From: Oegoconia quadripuncta
Taxonomy: Eukaryota; Arthropoda; Insecta; Lepidoptera; Autostichidae
Assembly: GCA_949316235.1 (NCBI GenBank)
Contig: OX438750.1
Location: 16,556,865 to 16,620,864 of the forward strand
Direction: 5' to 3'
Length of the DNA stretch: 64,000 nucleotides
In this document: piece by piece, positions 9,952 through 22,400 of the stretch
Layout: every line of letters starts with the position of its first letter
Position numbering within the stretch: position 1 is the stretch's first letter
Position numbers and translations under genes: made by a program
Notes under the pieces: model-generated
What the model was told of the DNA's origin: nothing
The model's input: the letters and a program-made list of their open reading frames with translations, nothing else
Databases searched by the model: none

Positions 9952-12498
9952 ATGGATAATTATGTAATATCTGTTTATTATCAGAACTGTCGGGGACTTA
10001 GGACTAAATTAAACACGCTCTATATGAATATCATTTTACATAATTACGACGTAATTATTTTAACAGAAACATGGTTGCACAGCGATATATTAGACGGCGA
10101 ATACATAGATTTACGGTATCGTGTGTTTCGATGCGATAGGGATCGCTATGGCAGTGGGCGGCGGGACGGTGGCGGGGTACTGGTGGCGGTGCGGCGCGAG
10201 CTGGCCGCCGTCCCGCGCCGTACTGCTGCCGCCGCCCCTGCTGCTGCGTCTATCTCGCCACTTATTGACCACGTACTGATCGAGCTGCGCTCACGCAGTT
10301 ACTGTTGCCTAGTCAGCGCCTCCTATATCCCGCCGAACCTGAATTCGGATGTATATACATCTCACTTTGACCTTCTAACATACAACATACAATCATTGGA
10401 TGTAAATAACTGTATTATAGTTGGAGATTATAATTTACCGACGTTACAATGGCGCGATTGCGACACGCATTTGAAACCCTTAATCCATGGCAATAATAGT
10501 ACACCCAATAAATGTTTAATAAACTGTATGTCCTTATTGAATTGTTTACAATTAAATAAATTCAAAAATAGTAACGGCCGAATATTAGATTTGTTTCTGA
10601 CCAATATATCAGAGTGTAAGTCATTACTTGCGCCTATCCCTCTTGTACCGCCGGATAAACACCATCCGCCCTATTATGTACTGGTACCCTTAAATAATTA
10701 TGTAAAGCCTATCCGAAAGGAACCTCGCCCACAATATGATTTTAAACGCACAGATTACTCGCTAATTAATTGCTTAATATCAGAAGTTAACTGGGAAGAA
10801 TTATTTCACAACAAGAATGCTGAAAACATAGTAACTACTTTCTATGAAGCAATTTTTTCTATTATTAAAAAACATATTCCTACCAAAAGGTTAAAATCCA
10901 CTCAATACCCAAGTTGGTTTTCACCTGCTTTGATACACATATTTAAAAACAAATCTCAAAGTTGGATCAAATGGAAGAAGTACCAAAACAAATCGGATTA
11001 TGATCTTTTTTGTATTTATAGAGACAGATTTAAATCAGAATCTCACAAATGTTATAAAAAATATATGCATACGGTTGAGGATAGTATATGCCAGAACATT
11101 AAATATTTTTGGACGTATGTCAATAGTCGCAAGAATAATGCGGATATTCCCAAGTGTATCTCATACAAAAATACAATTGCAAATAGTCCTATTGATATCT
11201 GTAACTTATTTTCAACTTTCTTCCAATCCGTGTTCGAACCATCTAGGGTGGATGATGACTATGATGTAATTAACATCCCAGATACCAATAATACGTCAGA
11301 TCTTATTATTTGTAATATTCAACTTTCGAAAGATGATATATTGAAGGAGCTACGAACGCTTGATATATCAAAAGGCCCTGGTATTGATAATATACCACCA
11401 CTATTTCTTAGATCTACTGCTCCAACAATTTGTTACCCCCTGCAGTATATATTTAATCGATGCTTACAAGATGGAGTTTTTCCCACGATCTGGAAATCTG
11501 CTCGTATTGTACCAGTACATAAAGGAGGACCAAGGAACGATGTTGAAAACTACCGTCCAATATCTATTTTACCTACCCTGTCCAAACTTTTCGAAAGATT
11601 AGTTCATAACCACATATATCCCTCCTTACACCACATCATTATAGAACAACAACATGGATTTGTATTGAGGCGCTCTACTACAACAAATTTATTAATTTAC
11701 ACCACTTACCTGTTTGAGGGATTAGATGCCAACAAGCAAACTGACAGTGTTTATACGGACTTTCGAAAGGCCTTCGACAGGGTGGATCATAAAATGCTTC
11801 TAGAAAAACTAGCATTTAACGGAATTCGTGGAAACTTATGGCGTTGGTTTAAATCTTACATATCTAATCGCACGCAAAAGGTCGTCATCAATGGTCACGA
11901 GTCTGATCTCGTTCCTGTTAGTTCTGGGGTGCCCCAGGGCTCAATTATAGGCCCACTTTTATTTGTTATGTTCATCAATGATATCCATACCTGTTTTAAA
12001 TTTTGTAAATTTCTTTTATATGCAGACGACCTTAAAATGTTTCACACCATTGATGATACTCGAGACCATTATAGATTCCAACAAGATTTAGATCGATTTT
12101 CGGATTATTGTGTCAAAAATAGCCTAAGTCTTAGCTTGAATAAATGCAAAGTAATAACCTTCACAAAAAAAAGAACCATTAGTAGTTACGTCTACAGGTT
12201 ATGTGACACAACTCTTGACGTCGTCGAATCTATTAGAGATCTTGGCGTAGTATTGGATAAAAAATTACATTTGGACACGCATATTGATGGTATAATTAGT
12301 AAGGCTTACAAAATGTATGGGTTTGCTGCGCGTTCTACCACGAAATTTAGCCGACCTTCTACATTCCTTTATATTTATAAGTCCTTGATTCGTTCGCAAC
12401 TAGAGTATGCCGTATGTGTTTGGAATCCTTTTTACAATAAATATATAGATGCTATAGAATTAGTCCAAAAAAAAATATTTACGTTTTGTGAATTGTAG
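9952..12498 (+). CDS. LINE ORF2: endonuclease plus reverse transcriptase
   Basis: The 848-residue frame opens with an AP-type endonuclease (about residues 1-230): 'YQNCRGL' near the start, 'ILTETWL' with the catalytic Glu, 'VGDYNLP' and 'PDKHHPP' with the terminal His. The reverse transcriptase covers about residues 465-750, with 'LDISKGPGIDNIPP', 'IVPVHKGG', 'NYRPISILPTLSKLFERLV', 'DFRKAFDRVDH', 'SSGVPQGSIIGPLLFVMFIN' and the catalytic YADD at residues 690-693. By family knowledge it nicks the target and copies element RNA by target-primed reverse transcription. The frame stops at 12498 only because of a one-base slip in an A9 run at 12467-12475; the C-terminal part continues in another frame. 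Residues about 63-105 are unusually GC-rich and Ala/Arg/Gly-rich. Confidence 0.9.
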   Translation: MDNYVISVYYQNCRGLRTKLNTLYMNIILHNYDVIILTETWLHSDILDGEYIDLRYRVFRCDRDRYGSGRRDGGGVLVAVRRELAAVPRRTAAAAPAAASISPLIDHVLIELRSRSYCCLVSASYIPPNLNSDVYTSHFDLLTYNIQSLDVNNCIIVGDYNLPTLQWRDCDTHLKPLIHGNNSTPNKCLINCMSLLNCLQLNKFKNSNGRILDLFLTNISECKSLLAPIPLVPPDKHHPPYYVLVPLNNYVKPIRKEPRPQYDFKRTDYSLINCLISEVNWEELFHNKNAENIVTTFYEAIFSIIKKHIPTKRLKSTQYPSWFSPALIHIFKNKSQSWIKWKKYQNKSDYDLFCIYRDRFKSESHKCYKKYMHTVEDSICQNIKYFWTYVNSRKNNADIPKCISYKNTIANSPIDICNLFSTFFQSVFEPSRVDDDYDVINIPDTNNTSDLIICNIQLSKDDILKELRTLDISKGPGIDNIPPLFLRSTAPTICYPLQYIFNRCLQDGVFPTIWKSARIVPVHKGGPRNDVENYRPISILPTLSKLFERLVHNHIYPSLHHIIIEQQHGFVLRRSTTTNLLIYTTYLFEGLDANKQTDSVYTDFRKAFDRVDHKMLLEKLAFNGIRGNLWRWFKSYISNRTQKVVINGHESDLVPVSSGVPQGSIIGPLLFVMFINDIHTCFKFCKFLLYADDLKMFHTIDDTRDHYRFQQDLDRFSDYCVKNSLSLSLNKCKVITFTKKRTISSYVYRLCDTTLDVVESIRDLGVVLDKKLHLDTHIDGIISKAYKMYGFAARSTTKFSRPSTFLYIYKSLIRSQLEYAVCVWNPFYNKYIDAIELVQKKIFTFCEL

Positions 12499-12856
12499 AT
12501 GTTTTCATAGCCGTATGTCTTACAATCTTTTATTGGATAAATACTCATTGCTTACACTCAAATCAAGACGTATGCAGCTTGAAACAATGTTGCTTTATGA
12601 CCTTTGTCATACTAGATACGATTGTATAACCCTCAACAATAAGTTGTGTTATCGAGTTCCATCTAGAACACATAGTAGAAATGCATGTCGTTTGTTTGCT
12701 ACCACCACATGTCGAACCAATGCTGGTAAACGTTCACCTATATATAGACTGGTTAACACATATAATAACAATTTCAACTCAATAGACATTATAGCTACCC
12801 GAATAGGTATATTCAAAAAAAAATTGTTACTTGAAATTAAAAATATAGTTACCTAA
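12479..12856 (+). pseudogene. Frameshifted C-terminus of LINE ORF2
   Basis: About 125 residues in the frame adjacent to ORF2, beginning right where ORF2 is cut short. It has the composition expected for the C-terminal region of jockey/CR1 ORF2 (for example 'LTLKSRRMQLETMLLYDLCH') and ends at a stop 280 bp before the poly-A tail. A single extra A in the preceding A run explains the break. A sequencing error in the homopolymer is an alternative to a real mutation. Confidence 0.8.
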
Positions 12857-13135
12857 ATGTAAATTCAAAATTAATTATTTCTGTAGTTGTTTATTATATT
12901 AATTAGTAGCTGGTTACAAATCTGTTCATGCACTATTTACTTTACTCTTACTCTGTACTCCATATCAACTAATTTACAATAATAATAAATATATTAACAG
13001 ACTACATACCATCTCTCAATATGTATTAAAGTAATTAGTGGTTAACGGTGCTGGTGGCACAATTAAATCTAAGTACCTAATGTAAGTTAGTTATAAGTAC
13101 ATATTGTGTTTCACTGTTTGTTGACCCAAATAAAT

Positions 13136-13163
<28 letters not shown>

Positions 13164-13167
<4 letters not shown>

Positions 13168-16100
13168 CTGGTTTTGATTTCACTTTGACTTTCAAAAACA
13201 AATCAGACTCGCACTTGGCCGATTTTAGTCCAACCACGTACTTCTATGTGTACAACGACTTAAGATATCCTCCTCTCTCCGTTACATTAAAAGAGAGAAT
13301 AAACATTTATAATTAATTTAAAATTGGACACAACACCCTATACCATCTCAATATAACTCTACATACTTCGTAATAATTGTTAATTCTATTAAACATTCAA
13401 TTTAGTATTCTAACTACAATCACCACAACTTTTATACACTTACCAGATAAGAATAACCAACAATGCAACGTATAGAATATTATATGATTCACGCCTATTT
13501 ATAAAAACCACGTGGTTCAGTACATAATAGTTATGGTCGGCTTACAGAAGCCGACGATTAACACATTATCCAATTCGCTACAATCACTAACCATGGAGAT
13601 AACAAATCTCCCATAAACATTGATTTATATGTTATAGAAATGGACGCGCGAACAAATCTCATGTTATCATTTAACGAGTAATACATATTCTTCTTTTGTC
13701 ACGTCTCTGTCATAATTGGTGCAGTTTTTCACCACACAACAGGCATTTGATGCAATGACAGTTCGTGAATGAAATTGGCATGTGGCTGAGTTCATACTCA
13801 CGACTCATTAGTTGAGTTGGGCAATGAGTTGGTGTCATTTTGATAGTTTCACCGATCCATATGCCGTAATATAAAGCCTATGCCCATAAAATATATTTTT
13901 ACAGATAGCTATTTGAATTGTAAGAGGGTCAGTGAGGTGTCTATACGTTATTATTCATTATTCTTACGTGCATGGCTCACAAAAATCAGTACCGTCTCAA
14001 ATTCATTTGCCTAAGTTTGTTTTTGATGTAACACTACATTAGGCAGTTTTTCCACGCAATAACAATCATTATGTCCCTTTCATTGTTTCCAATGAGAAAA
14101 GGGACTCTGTAAAACTAAAGCGAAAGTATCATACAATTACTCCCATTGAAATTAACGTACGACAAAGGTGGGTTTAACAATTCAAAAATATGTGTAACAC
14201 ATATTAATAACAAATACAATATCGCGTATAGAACGCCGTTACATGGTTGACACGGTATTGTTTACTTTTATAAACTGATTTCGAGCGTTAGCTCTTATTT
14301 TGATATGTCAAAATACAAATCAAGTATAGCCATTTTGGCTCTAAGAGGTGAGGTAAGAAATTTTCAGATTTCAATCGAATGTAAAATCCGAGAGTTTGTT
14401 GATTCTAATTTCAGCTTTATGTGATTTCGACTCCTGAATAACATATTTTGTTTTCATTGAAGAAATATATTTGACGAAAATCTAAAAGTTTCCTACATAC
14501 CCTCGAAGCTGAGGCGATTGATATGCTGATAAATAAATGAAAATATATGGAATCATTAATTAAATTTATTTCATATTTGGGTAATTTACTCAGTTGCTTC
14601 TTAGCATATGGGTCGTTGACTCGTGTTAGATGTTTGTCGCCTGTGATGACGTCGACAGGAAGGGGAAATTCAGTTATTATGAAAATTCTTCATAGTTCGC
14701 GCAAAGTATACTAAAAATCTATAAGTAGAACATCTTTCATACTAGCGCCGATTCAGGAAAGTTTAGCACGTGACTGGTGTAAGGATGTTGATAACGCATC
14801 CACGAACAAATTCTTTTTTGTTCGTAGCTTTGTATATATCAAATCTATAAGACACACATAAACTTCCGTGATTTTATTGACAGTGTTTCAATAGGGATAT
14901 CAATGATGCGAAATTCAGCATAAAAATAAATCTTATTTTATACAATAAAGTGTATTTCAGTTGATAAAATAAGTTTAAAACAGGGGGAAGCATATCCTTC
15001 AAATAGAGTATAAAATATGTGCTGAGCGGGGTCGCCACCATATGCGCTACCAATTGGTAGGTTATATTGTCAGTATAAACGATGGCATGTTTACATACGG
15101 AAATTCACAAATATATTTTCATTTCAACCATCAACACATCAACCGAAGTGTTCAACCAGTAACATCAATCATAGAAGAGCAAACGCCGCCGCTACCCGAA
15201 AGAATCCACATTATACCTTAATACAATATAAATAAATTACAATTTTACAAATACTCCGGACATGTAAACATTTGATGACTAACGGAGTTAACAATTTCAA
15301 TCAAACGTGGTCGAAAACCGTTCCCCAAATGCTATCTTTCAAACTAGATGTTGGATTCTGTTCTCGGAAACAGCCTTTACGCTCTTGGCAAATAATAAGC
15401 AATTCTAGCCTGCGTTTCATACCCTCATACCGTCTCATTCTGTCTGTTCTGCTGATCCATTCCGAACGGCTTTAAGAAGTACAAAGGTACAGATGATCAA
15501 AATTATCACACGAAATTTATATTTAACGAAAGTCCTTTACATCATGATGATGATTACTATTCGAGTTACTTTGGACTGTATACAATCTCGCTCCCATTTC
15601 GTAAATATCTAGAAATTTCAATGAAGAACGCAGTCATATAATGTGTATGCCTGACATTCAACCCCTTTTAATTTACCGTATTCAATGCTATCTACTAGAC
15701 TAGCGGCGGTGTACGTGCCTCCTATGCTTTGAATATATGAAAAATATTTTTTTTTAATACAAATAACTTACCCTACGATATAGATGGTTAATTTCGCTTA
15801 TTTGGTAATTTATTTAACGTAACGTAACATCAGTGCATACTGTTTTCAGACCTAAAAAGCCAAATTGTATACTCAAAGTCAATGAATGAAAATGCTTCTT
15901 CGTCACGTTTTGTAAAAATATGTTTGTTAATTTATATAATGCGAGGGTGGACATTCGACACGGGGTAAATTTGTAAACAAAGTCTCATCAAGTAGCGCGG
16001 CATTAAGACTCTACCTTAAATACAATGTAAGGTAAGGTAAATAACCATGATGTTAGGAAAAACAGAGCACCGTATAAGGATTTAAAAGCGTAGCCAGTTT

Positions 16101-17803
16101 CCAAACAAAAACATTATCCACGATTATCAGAATACGAATTCGTTAAAATATATTCTAATACATACATACAACACACATAACGTCACGACCTTTATCCCAA
16201 ATGGGTTGGTCAGAGATATCCCAAACAATAGTGTTTGGGCGTTTCAAATATTAAGAGGTTAACTCTTAAATATTTAGTTTGGAAACAAGGCCTGGTTATG
16301 TTTTAAAGGAACATATAACTTTCTAAGCTGCATTGGGTATTTGGCCTTTAGGTACTTGGTTTGCTAATAATTATAAAGTATATGGGAAAAAGAATAAAAG
16401 CAAGATATGCGGCCTTTATTAGATAATGGTATCGATGAAGTCTGTTATTATTATTCAATAAAAGAGATATCGCGACTTTTCAATCATTATTGATCGCAAA
16501 AAAACAAGATGGCGCTATGTGTGTGTGCAAAAGATATTTATTTATTTAATAAACAAAATATATTTTGTATGTGGATAGAAGTTCCAACACCACTGATCAA
16601 TGGCTCTGAAAAGAGTCGTGGAGTCTTAAAAAAAAGATGTGCTGCGAGGATCTGAAAGAACAGCCGGTCAGCTTCAGTTAGGTAAGCGTTCAGCTAAATC
16701 ACAAAAAAAAATCAAACGGCATGTTCTTAAAGAACTTTTAAAGATTAAAGCAAAGCTCTTAAAGAGTAATAGGATCCGCCACGCTACTCAAATGGACATT
16801 CATGAATTTCTATACCCTGCTACCTATATCGGAGATTGAAAAAAGTAATAGTGTATTAAGATTACATCAAATAAAAAGGAGTATATATTTACATTATAAC
16901 AACCCTTCTAAATATATCACAGACCAGTTGGATTAAGGTTGGAAACTAACCTAGCGTTTCATTTTCACTCACAATTTGGCTCGTTAGGTATGACAAAGGA
17001 TCCCCAAACAGACACGATCTACGGTAGATACTTTGACCGGATATGAAAGTCATTACCGCAGACCGTCTCTCGACTACAGGACACCTCGTTCAATATCAAT
17101 CGACTATAATAATTTAAAACATTACTATAATTACATTTTTAAATAGTACAGAACCCTGTAGGCAGTGATTCTAGTATCATAAGTAGTAGAGAACCTCACT
17201 ATGGAACCATTGCAAATGTTACTCCATAATCAAAAAGCTTAATAAAAATGTCATAATGCATTAAACGTTCAAATTAAGCTCCTCAGCAAACATTTCTAAG
17301 AAAATTTCGAGACTCAGTAAGCATAATAAATAGCATTTTGTTTATACACATTTCATCCGTTTACATTACCGACTTCTCTCTCTCATCCACTAATCACAAA
17401 GCCGCAATTACTGGCCTATAATTCCTTACAAAATATGTCGGTAATGTAAACGAATATAATACATCGCGCATCAGTAAATTTAGAACACGCCATTATTCTA
17501 CATTTTATATTTCTATAAACACGGAATGTAATATTCCAACATTTCTAACGCCCATTCCGGGTAACAACCGATTTAATACAAATTTATTTGGGGTAACCTA
17601 GAAGTGTGATCGGTTAACTCTACTTTAAATTTCATTATTCACATACAATTCCGTTAAGGGTAAGCTAACCAATTTTCATACTAACTGTATCTACCGCATG
17701 TAAAAAACTATGCAGTCTTTTTTTTTATTTTATTTCATTATAATTGTATCGACATCTATATTTTTTGTACGAAAATACAAAAGTGACCGAAAAATCCCAA
17801 CAG
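13164..17803. other. Long non-coding stretch, no gene supported
   Basis: I see only AT-rich DNA with short frames lacking family resemblance. A 66-residue basic frame at 16639-16839 and a 67-residue frame at 15272-15475 have no splice context or recognisable motif, so I do not call them. No tRNA, CRISPR or clear tandem array was noticed here. Confidence 0.45.
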
Positions 17804-18058
17804 TATTGTTTGGTGTATTGGTTAGAAATTCTTGACTGCTATACCAAAAGGACGCGGATTTGAATCCCGCTAGGGGCATGTTTGTATGATGAATACAGAC
17901 ATGTGTTCCCGAGTTATGGATGTTTTTCGTTTATATATGTATTTAATTACAAACAAAAATATTTGTGTAGTTTATCAACCATCTGGTATCCATAATACAA
18001 TCCTAGTTGCTTAGTGTGGAACTAAATGGCGCTGTGTGCAAAGATAAATATATATACA
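17804..18058 (+). mobile_element. tRNA-derived SINE, family A (copy 2, plus orientation)
   Basis: This is the only family A copy in plus orientation. The head reads TTTGGTGTATTGGTTAG (A box), followed by 'ggatttgaatcccgc' (B box). The body then runs through 'catgtttgtatgatgaatac', 'tacaaacaaaaatatttg' and 'catctggtatcc' to 'ctaaatggcgctgtgtgc', the exact complement order of the minus-strand copies. The B box carries a T in place of the usual C, a sign of age. Confidence 0.75.
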
Positions 18059-18900
18059 TTTAAATCTATGTCACTCGCGCTAAAAAGACCTTACCAGCAA
18101 CTTTTATTACTATGTGGTGGTTTAGTTTGTCTGAAAACTGGTTACCAAGTTTACCCGTAACATGCCATACTTAAAACTATAAATCTGTATTAAATTTCCT
18201 AACGGTAAACCGCCAATTATTAACTATTACCCATTTTACGCTCAATGAAGATTCAAAACACATATGATATTCACAATAACTACAACTTGTTACATCACAA
18301 AAAGAAAGAAAAGTAAGTCAATAAGTAAGTAAAACAAATGGTACACACGAGTTTACAAACTCAAATGGCTTTCATTGTAGAGATCAAAACGCTTCTTCAA
18401 AGATGAATCTTATTTGCTATATTTTTCTCACTTAAATCAATAGTTCAAATCATGTAATTAAATGACAAATTAGAATATATCCCACATATTCTATGGCACT
18501 ATTCTGACCAGAATTTTATACCAACAAGTTTCGACCGTTTGTGCAGCGAAAACCATTTGAACTTGGCTTTAAGACCCGGGGAGCTATTGGTGTCAATTTT
18601 GATGACACTGCAATAAAATGAGACTAAGTTTGGTGTGATATTACCCCGTCCGTGTTATTACCGGATAACACATCACGTTAAATTTAGTTTAATTAGAGCA
18701 GTGTCGTCAGCATGACGTCACCATGACAATGAACTTCATTGTAATTTCCTTCGCCATTGGTCGAAATTGACGCCTTGTTATTGGTTGAATCCGACGAAGA
18801 AGTCTATTACCATTTAAGTTAAGATATGACAGGTGGAATAACATGCTGCGCATGACACTATTCCCTGCAAGTACTGACCAGTCAGTATAGAAATAACACC
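18059..18900. other. Non-coding DNA downstream of ATAD2
   Basis: No gene is seen. The block 18700-18800 contains several ATTGG/CCAAT pentamers and one TGACGTCA, but in this position (3' of ATAD2) nothing indicates a promoter with a gene attached. Confidence 0.4.
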
Positions 18901-18975
18901 GAACTGAAATTACTAGGATTTAAATAAAGTTATTGAAGACTGGCGTATTTCTTACGGATCCAAGCGACTATAGGC
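18901..18975 (-). repeat. Diverged tandem copy of the ATAD2 stop-codon region
   Basis: This segment matches the end of the ATAD2 last exon and its 3' flank (about 19190-19267) in the same orientation: 'actgaaat(t)actaggatttaa' and then 'agcgactat' recur in the same order. The frame here also ends with a short related string ('PIVAWIRKK' against 'SIVARYVQL'). The match fades further upstream, so this looks like an old, decayed local duplication rather than a working alternative last exon, though an open frame of 78 codons (18930-19166) survives. Confidence 0.55.
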
Positions 18976-19227
18976 CACTCAAGTTCATCGTTATCCGTAT
19001 CAATATAATTGACCAATAAGAAACCATCATGAAAGAGAGCCAACCAATAGTGACATTCATAAACTGTACAGACATTGTCGAATCTCATTGGACGAATTTG
19101 ACAGTTCGCGATGAAGTTCATTACCATTGCAGCTAAACAATTAGGGTGATGATCTTGAGCCTTCACCCATCAGCGTAAAATTAAAACCAAACTGAAATAC
19201 TAGGATTTAACAAAGGTATTGACGATC

Positions 19228-19442
19228 TCACTTCTTAGCCAGCTGGACGTACCTAGCGACTATGGAGTGTAGCTCCTGCGGCAGTTTGGTGCGGTCGTGT
19301 TTAACGCTGTAAGCGCTTACGGCGCGGGATAGTTGCGCGTGTAAGTCCATAAGCGCTTCTAGTCCGATAACACGCAGCGCTTTCGCATTTTTATACAGTA
19401 TGCTATCTAGCTCAGTCTTGTTTATCACTACTCTGTCGCCTT
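19228..19442 (-). CDS. ATAD2: ATAD2 exon 27 (C-terminus, stop)
   Basis: Residues 1164-1234 and TGA (19228-19230). 'LRVIGLEALMDLHAQLSRAV' and 'VKHDRTKLPQELHSIVARYV' match the helical C-terminal region of ATAD2 proteins, where 'HDKT/HDRT' is a known landmark. Acceptor TTTCAG|AA. No clear AATAAA was found within 300 bp downstream. Confidence 0.95.
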
Positions 19443-22400
19443 CTGAAAGAAAGAGAAATGGTAATTCATATTCGTTCTTTTTATATCTCACAAACGATGA
19501 CGGATTTGTTATAAGTAAAACAATTTGATTTTGAGATTTTTGTATAATAAAAAATATTTTTTATACTGAACCGGTTAGCGTTTGACTGATGTTAAGTGGA
19601 GGTGAGGTAGAAGATGGAAATGAGCTCAACCAGAACCCTAAACCCTAGACCGAGACAGTCTACGGCGTCGCTTCTAGCCAATCACAGGACCGTAAATTAT
19701 AATCAGCCAATGACATGGCCCTACGCACCGCGACCGGTCTCGAACTCGCACCGTTACTTCACTTGCTTGCCCTTCTAACGTAAACTTGAAATAAACAAGA
19801 CAAAAATATAGATTCATCAATTTATTTATTTTTTGTTCCCATCACAAAGAGGGACTGGTTATTTCTATCTCAACAGCCGGAACACAACAATGCTATCAAC
19901 ATTACTACATGGCAGTAAACTTACTAAACATGAAGTCCGCTGATAATCGAACCCATTATGCACAACGGGTTGGTACTTGACCTCAATCACACCTGATGTA
20001 AGTACCCACTTCATTTTGTAAACCGTTGATTACATTGAACCGTCTGTACATAAGGCAGTCCCCAAGTTAGGGTTTTTTTAATGATATGTGAAAGTTTGTT
20101 GAAAAATAAATATAAATAAAATCTAAACGTGACAGCATGTTATGTAATTGGGACCTTAAATTTAAGTAGCACGTGTTATAATTTAAAGATCCTTTAAATT
20201 ATTATTATTATGATACATTATCATTACAGTCGAAACCAATGCAATAATGTACGAATCAAGACAAAATAATAACAAAATAGTACATACCACCGGCGCCCTC
20301 CTGACCCGAATTTCTTTTCTTTGGTGATGTCTTCGTTGGAGATCTTTCAGTTGATTTCGTGGGACTGAAAGTAATAAATCAAATCAAAAATACTTTATTT
20401 TGTAGATTATGTACACTTAAAATAGTCAGATTTTACATTTTTAAAGCTACTGCTTGTTCAAAAGGCAATTTTCCCCTGAGAAAAACAAGTAAGCAACTCG
20501 AGAGGTTGCTCTTTAAAAAAAAAAAGGTTTTTATATTACAAAAGGGCAGAATAATATTTCATTATTAATTGTGAAATAGCCTGGTTATGCAAACGAGCTG
20601 GTTATGTCCATGAATGTTTATCATCTAAATACATAATCTGATATTTTATAATCCCACCAAAAACATTCTGTAAAAAACTAGCCAAGTCTCGATGGAGCTG
20701 CTTGATTATCTCTAAAAAGTAATGAAATCTATACAAATACAAACAATACAAAGTCGTGCCAAGTTCCTTACTGCGATTTCTTTATTATTATAGTTAATGT
20801 TGTGTGACTTGGCCGTTGAAGGGTACACAGGGGTACAAAACCAGGTGCTCCATTACACCATTGCACCAATCTGTCGCCAGAACCGCTACGCATTGACGAT
20901 GGAAAATTGCCACTTGGAAAACGTTGATTCAATAACCAGTCAATTGTAGGTACAAAACCAGGTGCTCCATGACACCATTGCACCAATCTGTCGCCAGAAC
21001 CGCTACGCATTGACGATGGAAAATTGCCACTTGGAAAACGTTGATTCAATAACCAGTCAATTGTAGGCTTGATAAAGCCACTAACGTATAAAGAATGTTA
21101 TGTAAACGCCACACAGATTATTCGCTAATAGTTTGCCGTTGAACATTCTTAAAAACATAATTAATAACATTAATAGCGGTTCTGGCGACAGATTGGTGCA
21201 ATGGTGTAATGGAGCACCTGGTTTTGTACCCCTGTGTACCCTTCAACGGCCAAGTCACACAACATTAACTATAATAATAAAGAAATCGCAGTAAGGAACT
21301 TGGCACGACTTTGTATAGATTTCATTACTTTTTAGAGATAATCAAGCAGCTCCATCGAGACTTGGCTAGTTTTTTACAGAATGTTTTTGGTGGGATTTCA
21401 CTTCTTTTTGTAGAAACGTGGGCACATTCACGTGTTCACATTTTAATTTGTGTAATGTTCGAGTAGAATAAAATTAATCGTTTGACTATTTCTTCTTGTA
21501 AACTTGTAATAAGTATAAGTAAGGGTAAGGATAAGTATAAAAGCCAGTCTAGTCTTATCCAGAGTTTTCCTCTAATTTTATTTATATTCGTATTAAAAGC
21601 AGAAGGGGAGGCATTCGCCCAGCAGTGGGACGCTATAGGCTAGATTAAATTAGAAGATGTGTCCCACTACGCTGGACAGTCGATTTTTTTATGTACCAAT
21701 AGTAGAAGGGGGCATTACCATATCTCTAATACAGCTGGGACCAGCTGAGGGTTCTTCGTCAGATATAAAGTTAATCGTTCGACTATTTCTTCTTGTAAAC
21801 TTATAAGTATAAAAGCCAGTGTAGTCTTATCCTGAGTTTTCCTTATTTTATTTATATGCGTATTATAAGCAGAAGGGGAAGCATGCACCCAGCAGTGGGA
21901 TGCTATAGGCTAGATTAAATTAGAAAATGTGTCCCACTACGCTGGATTTTTGCAATGACAGTCGATTTTTCTATGTACCAATAGTAGAAGGGGGCATTAC
22001 CATATCTCTAATACAGCTGAGACCAGCTGAGGGTTCTTCATCAGATACTTCAGACCTTCGATTTTTGACATCAAATGAAGCGGCCCACCAAGTTGAACAT
22101 TTTTTGTAAAGGCGGTATATGTCGATCTCTAATAGTTTGGTTGGGCTCTTGTGTTTCCTAATCAGGGTCACCAGGTACTCCAGATCTTCGATTATCCTAG
22201 TTTTTATAGTTTTCCCTTTATGTGGCCATTAAACCATAACTCTGTACCAAATTTCAGCTCTCTGAGTTTATGGGAAGTACTAGTTCTATTTTGATGATCA
22301 TGAGTGAGTGTCATAAATGCGAAACTTTGCTTTCGCTTAACTTCGGAACTAAATGACCTACAGACTTGAAATTTTGGAATTTAAGTATGTGATTATAGCT

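Larger units (their letters stand above)
8370..13163 (+). mobile_element. Near full-length non-LTR retrotransposon (jockey/CR1-like LINE)
   Basis: The element has the classic two-ORF LINE layout on one strand: ORF1 (8612-9571), a roughly 380 bp AT-rich spacer, ORF2 (9952-12498 plus a frameshifted tail to 12856), a roughly 280 bp 3' UTR, an AATAAA-type signal and a 28-A tail (13136-13163). There are no LTRs. The 5' end is my estimate: I could not find a clear target-site duplication matching the bases after the tail ('tcttctggttttgatttc'). ORF1 is intact and ORF2 has one visible lesion, so the copy is young. It lies about 6 kb downstream of the ATAD2 stop in the opposite orientation. Confidence 0.9.

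Noticed and set aside
16639..16839. Short Lys/Arg-rich frame resembling a basic DNA-binding peptide.
   Set aside because: 66 codons, A-rich by composition, no homology recognised and no gene context.
20768..21049. 93-codon minus-strand frame with an internal 39-residue repeat, looking like a repeat protein.
   Set aside because: It is explained by the 117-bp tandem duplication inside a foldback element; the frame stays open because 117 is divisible by three.
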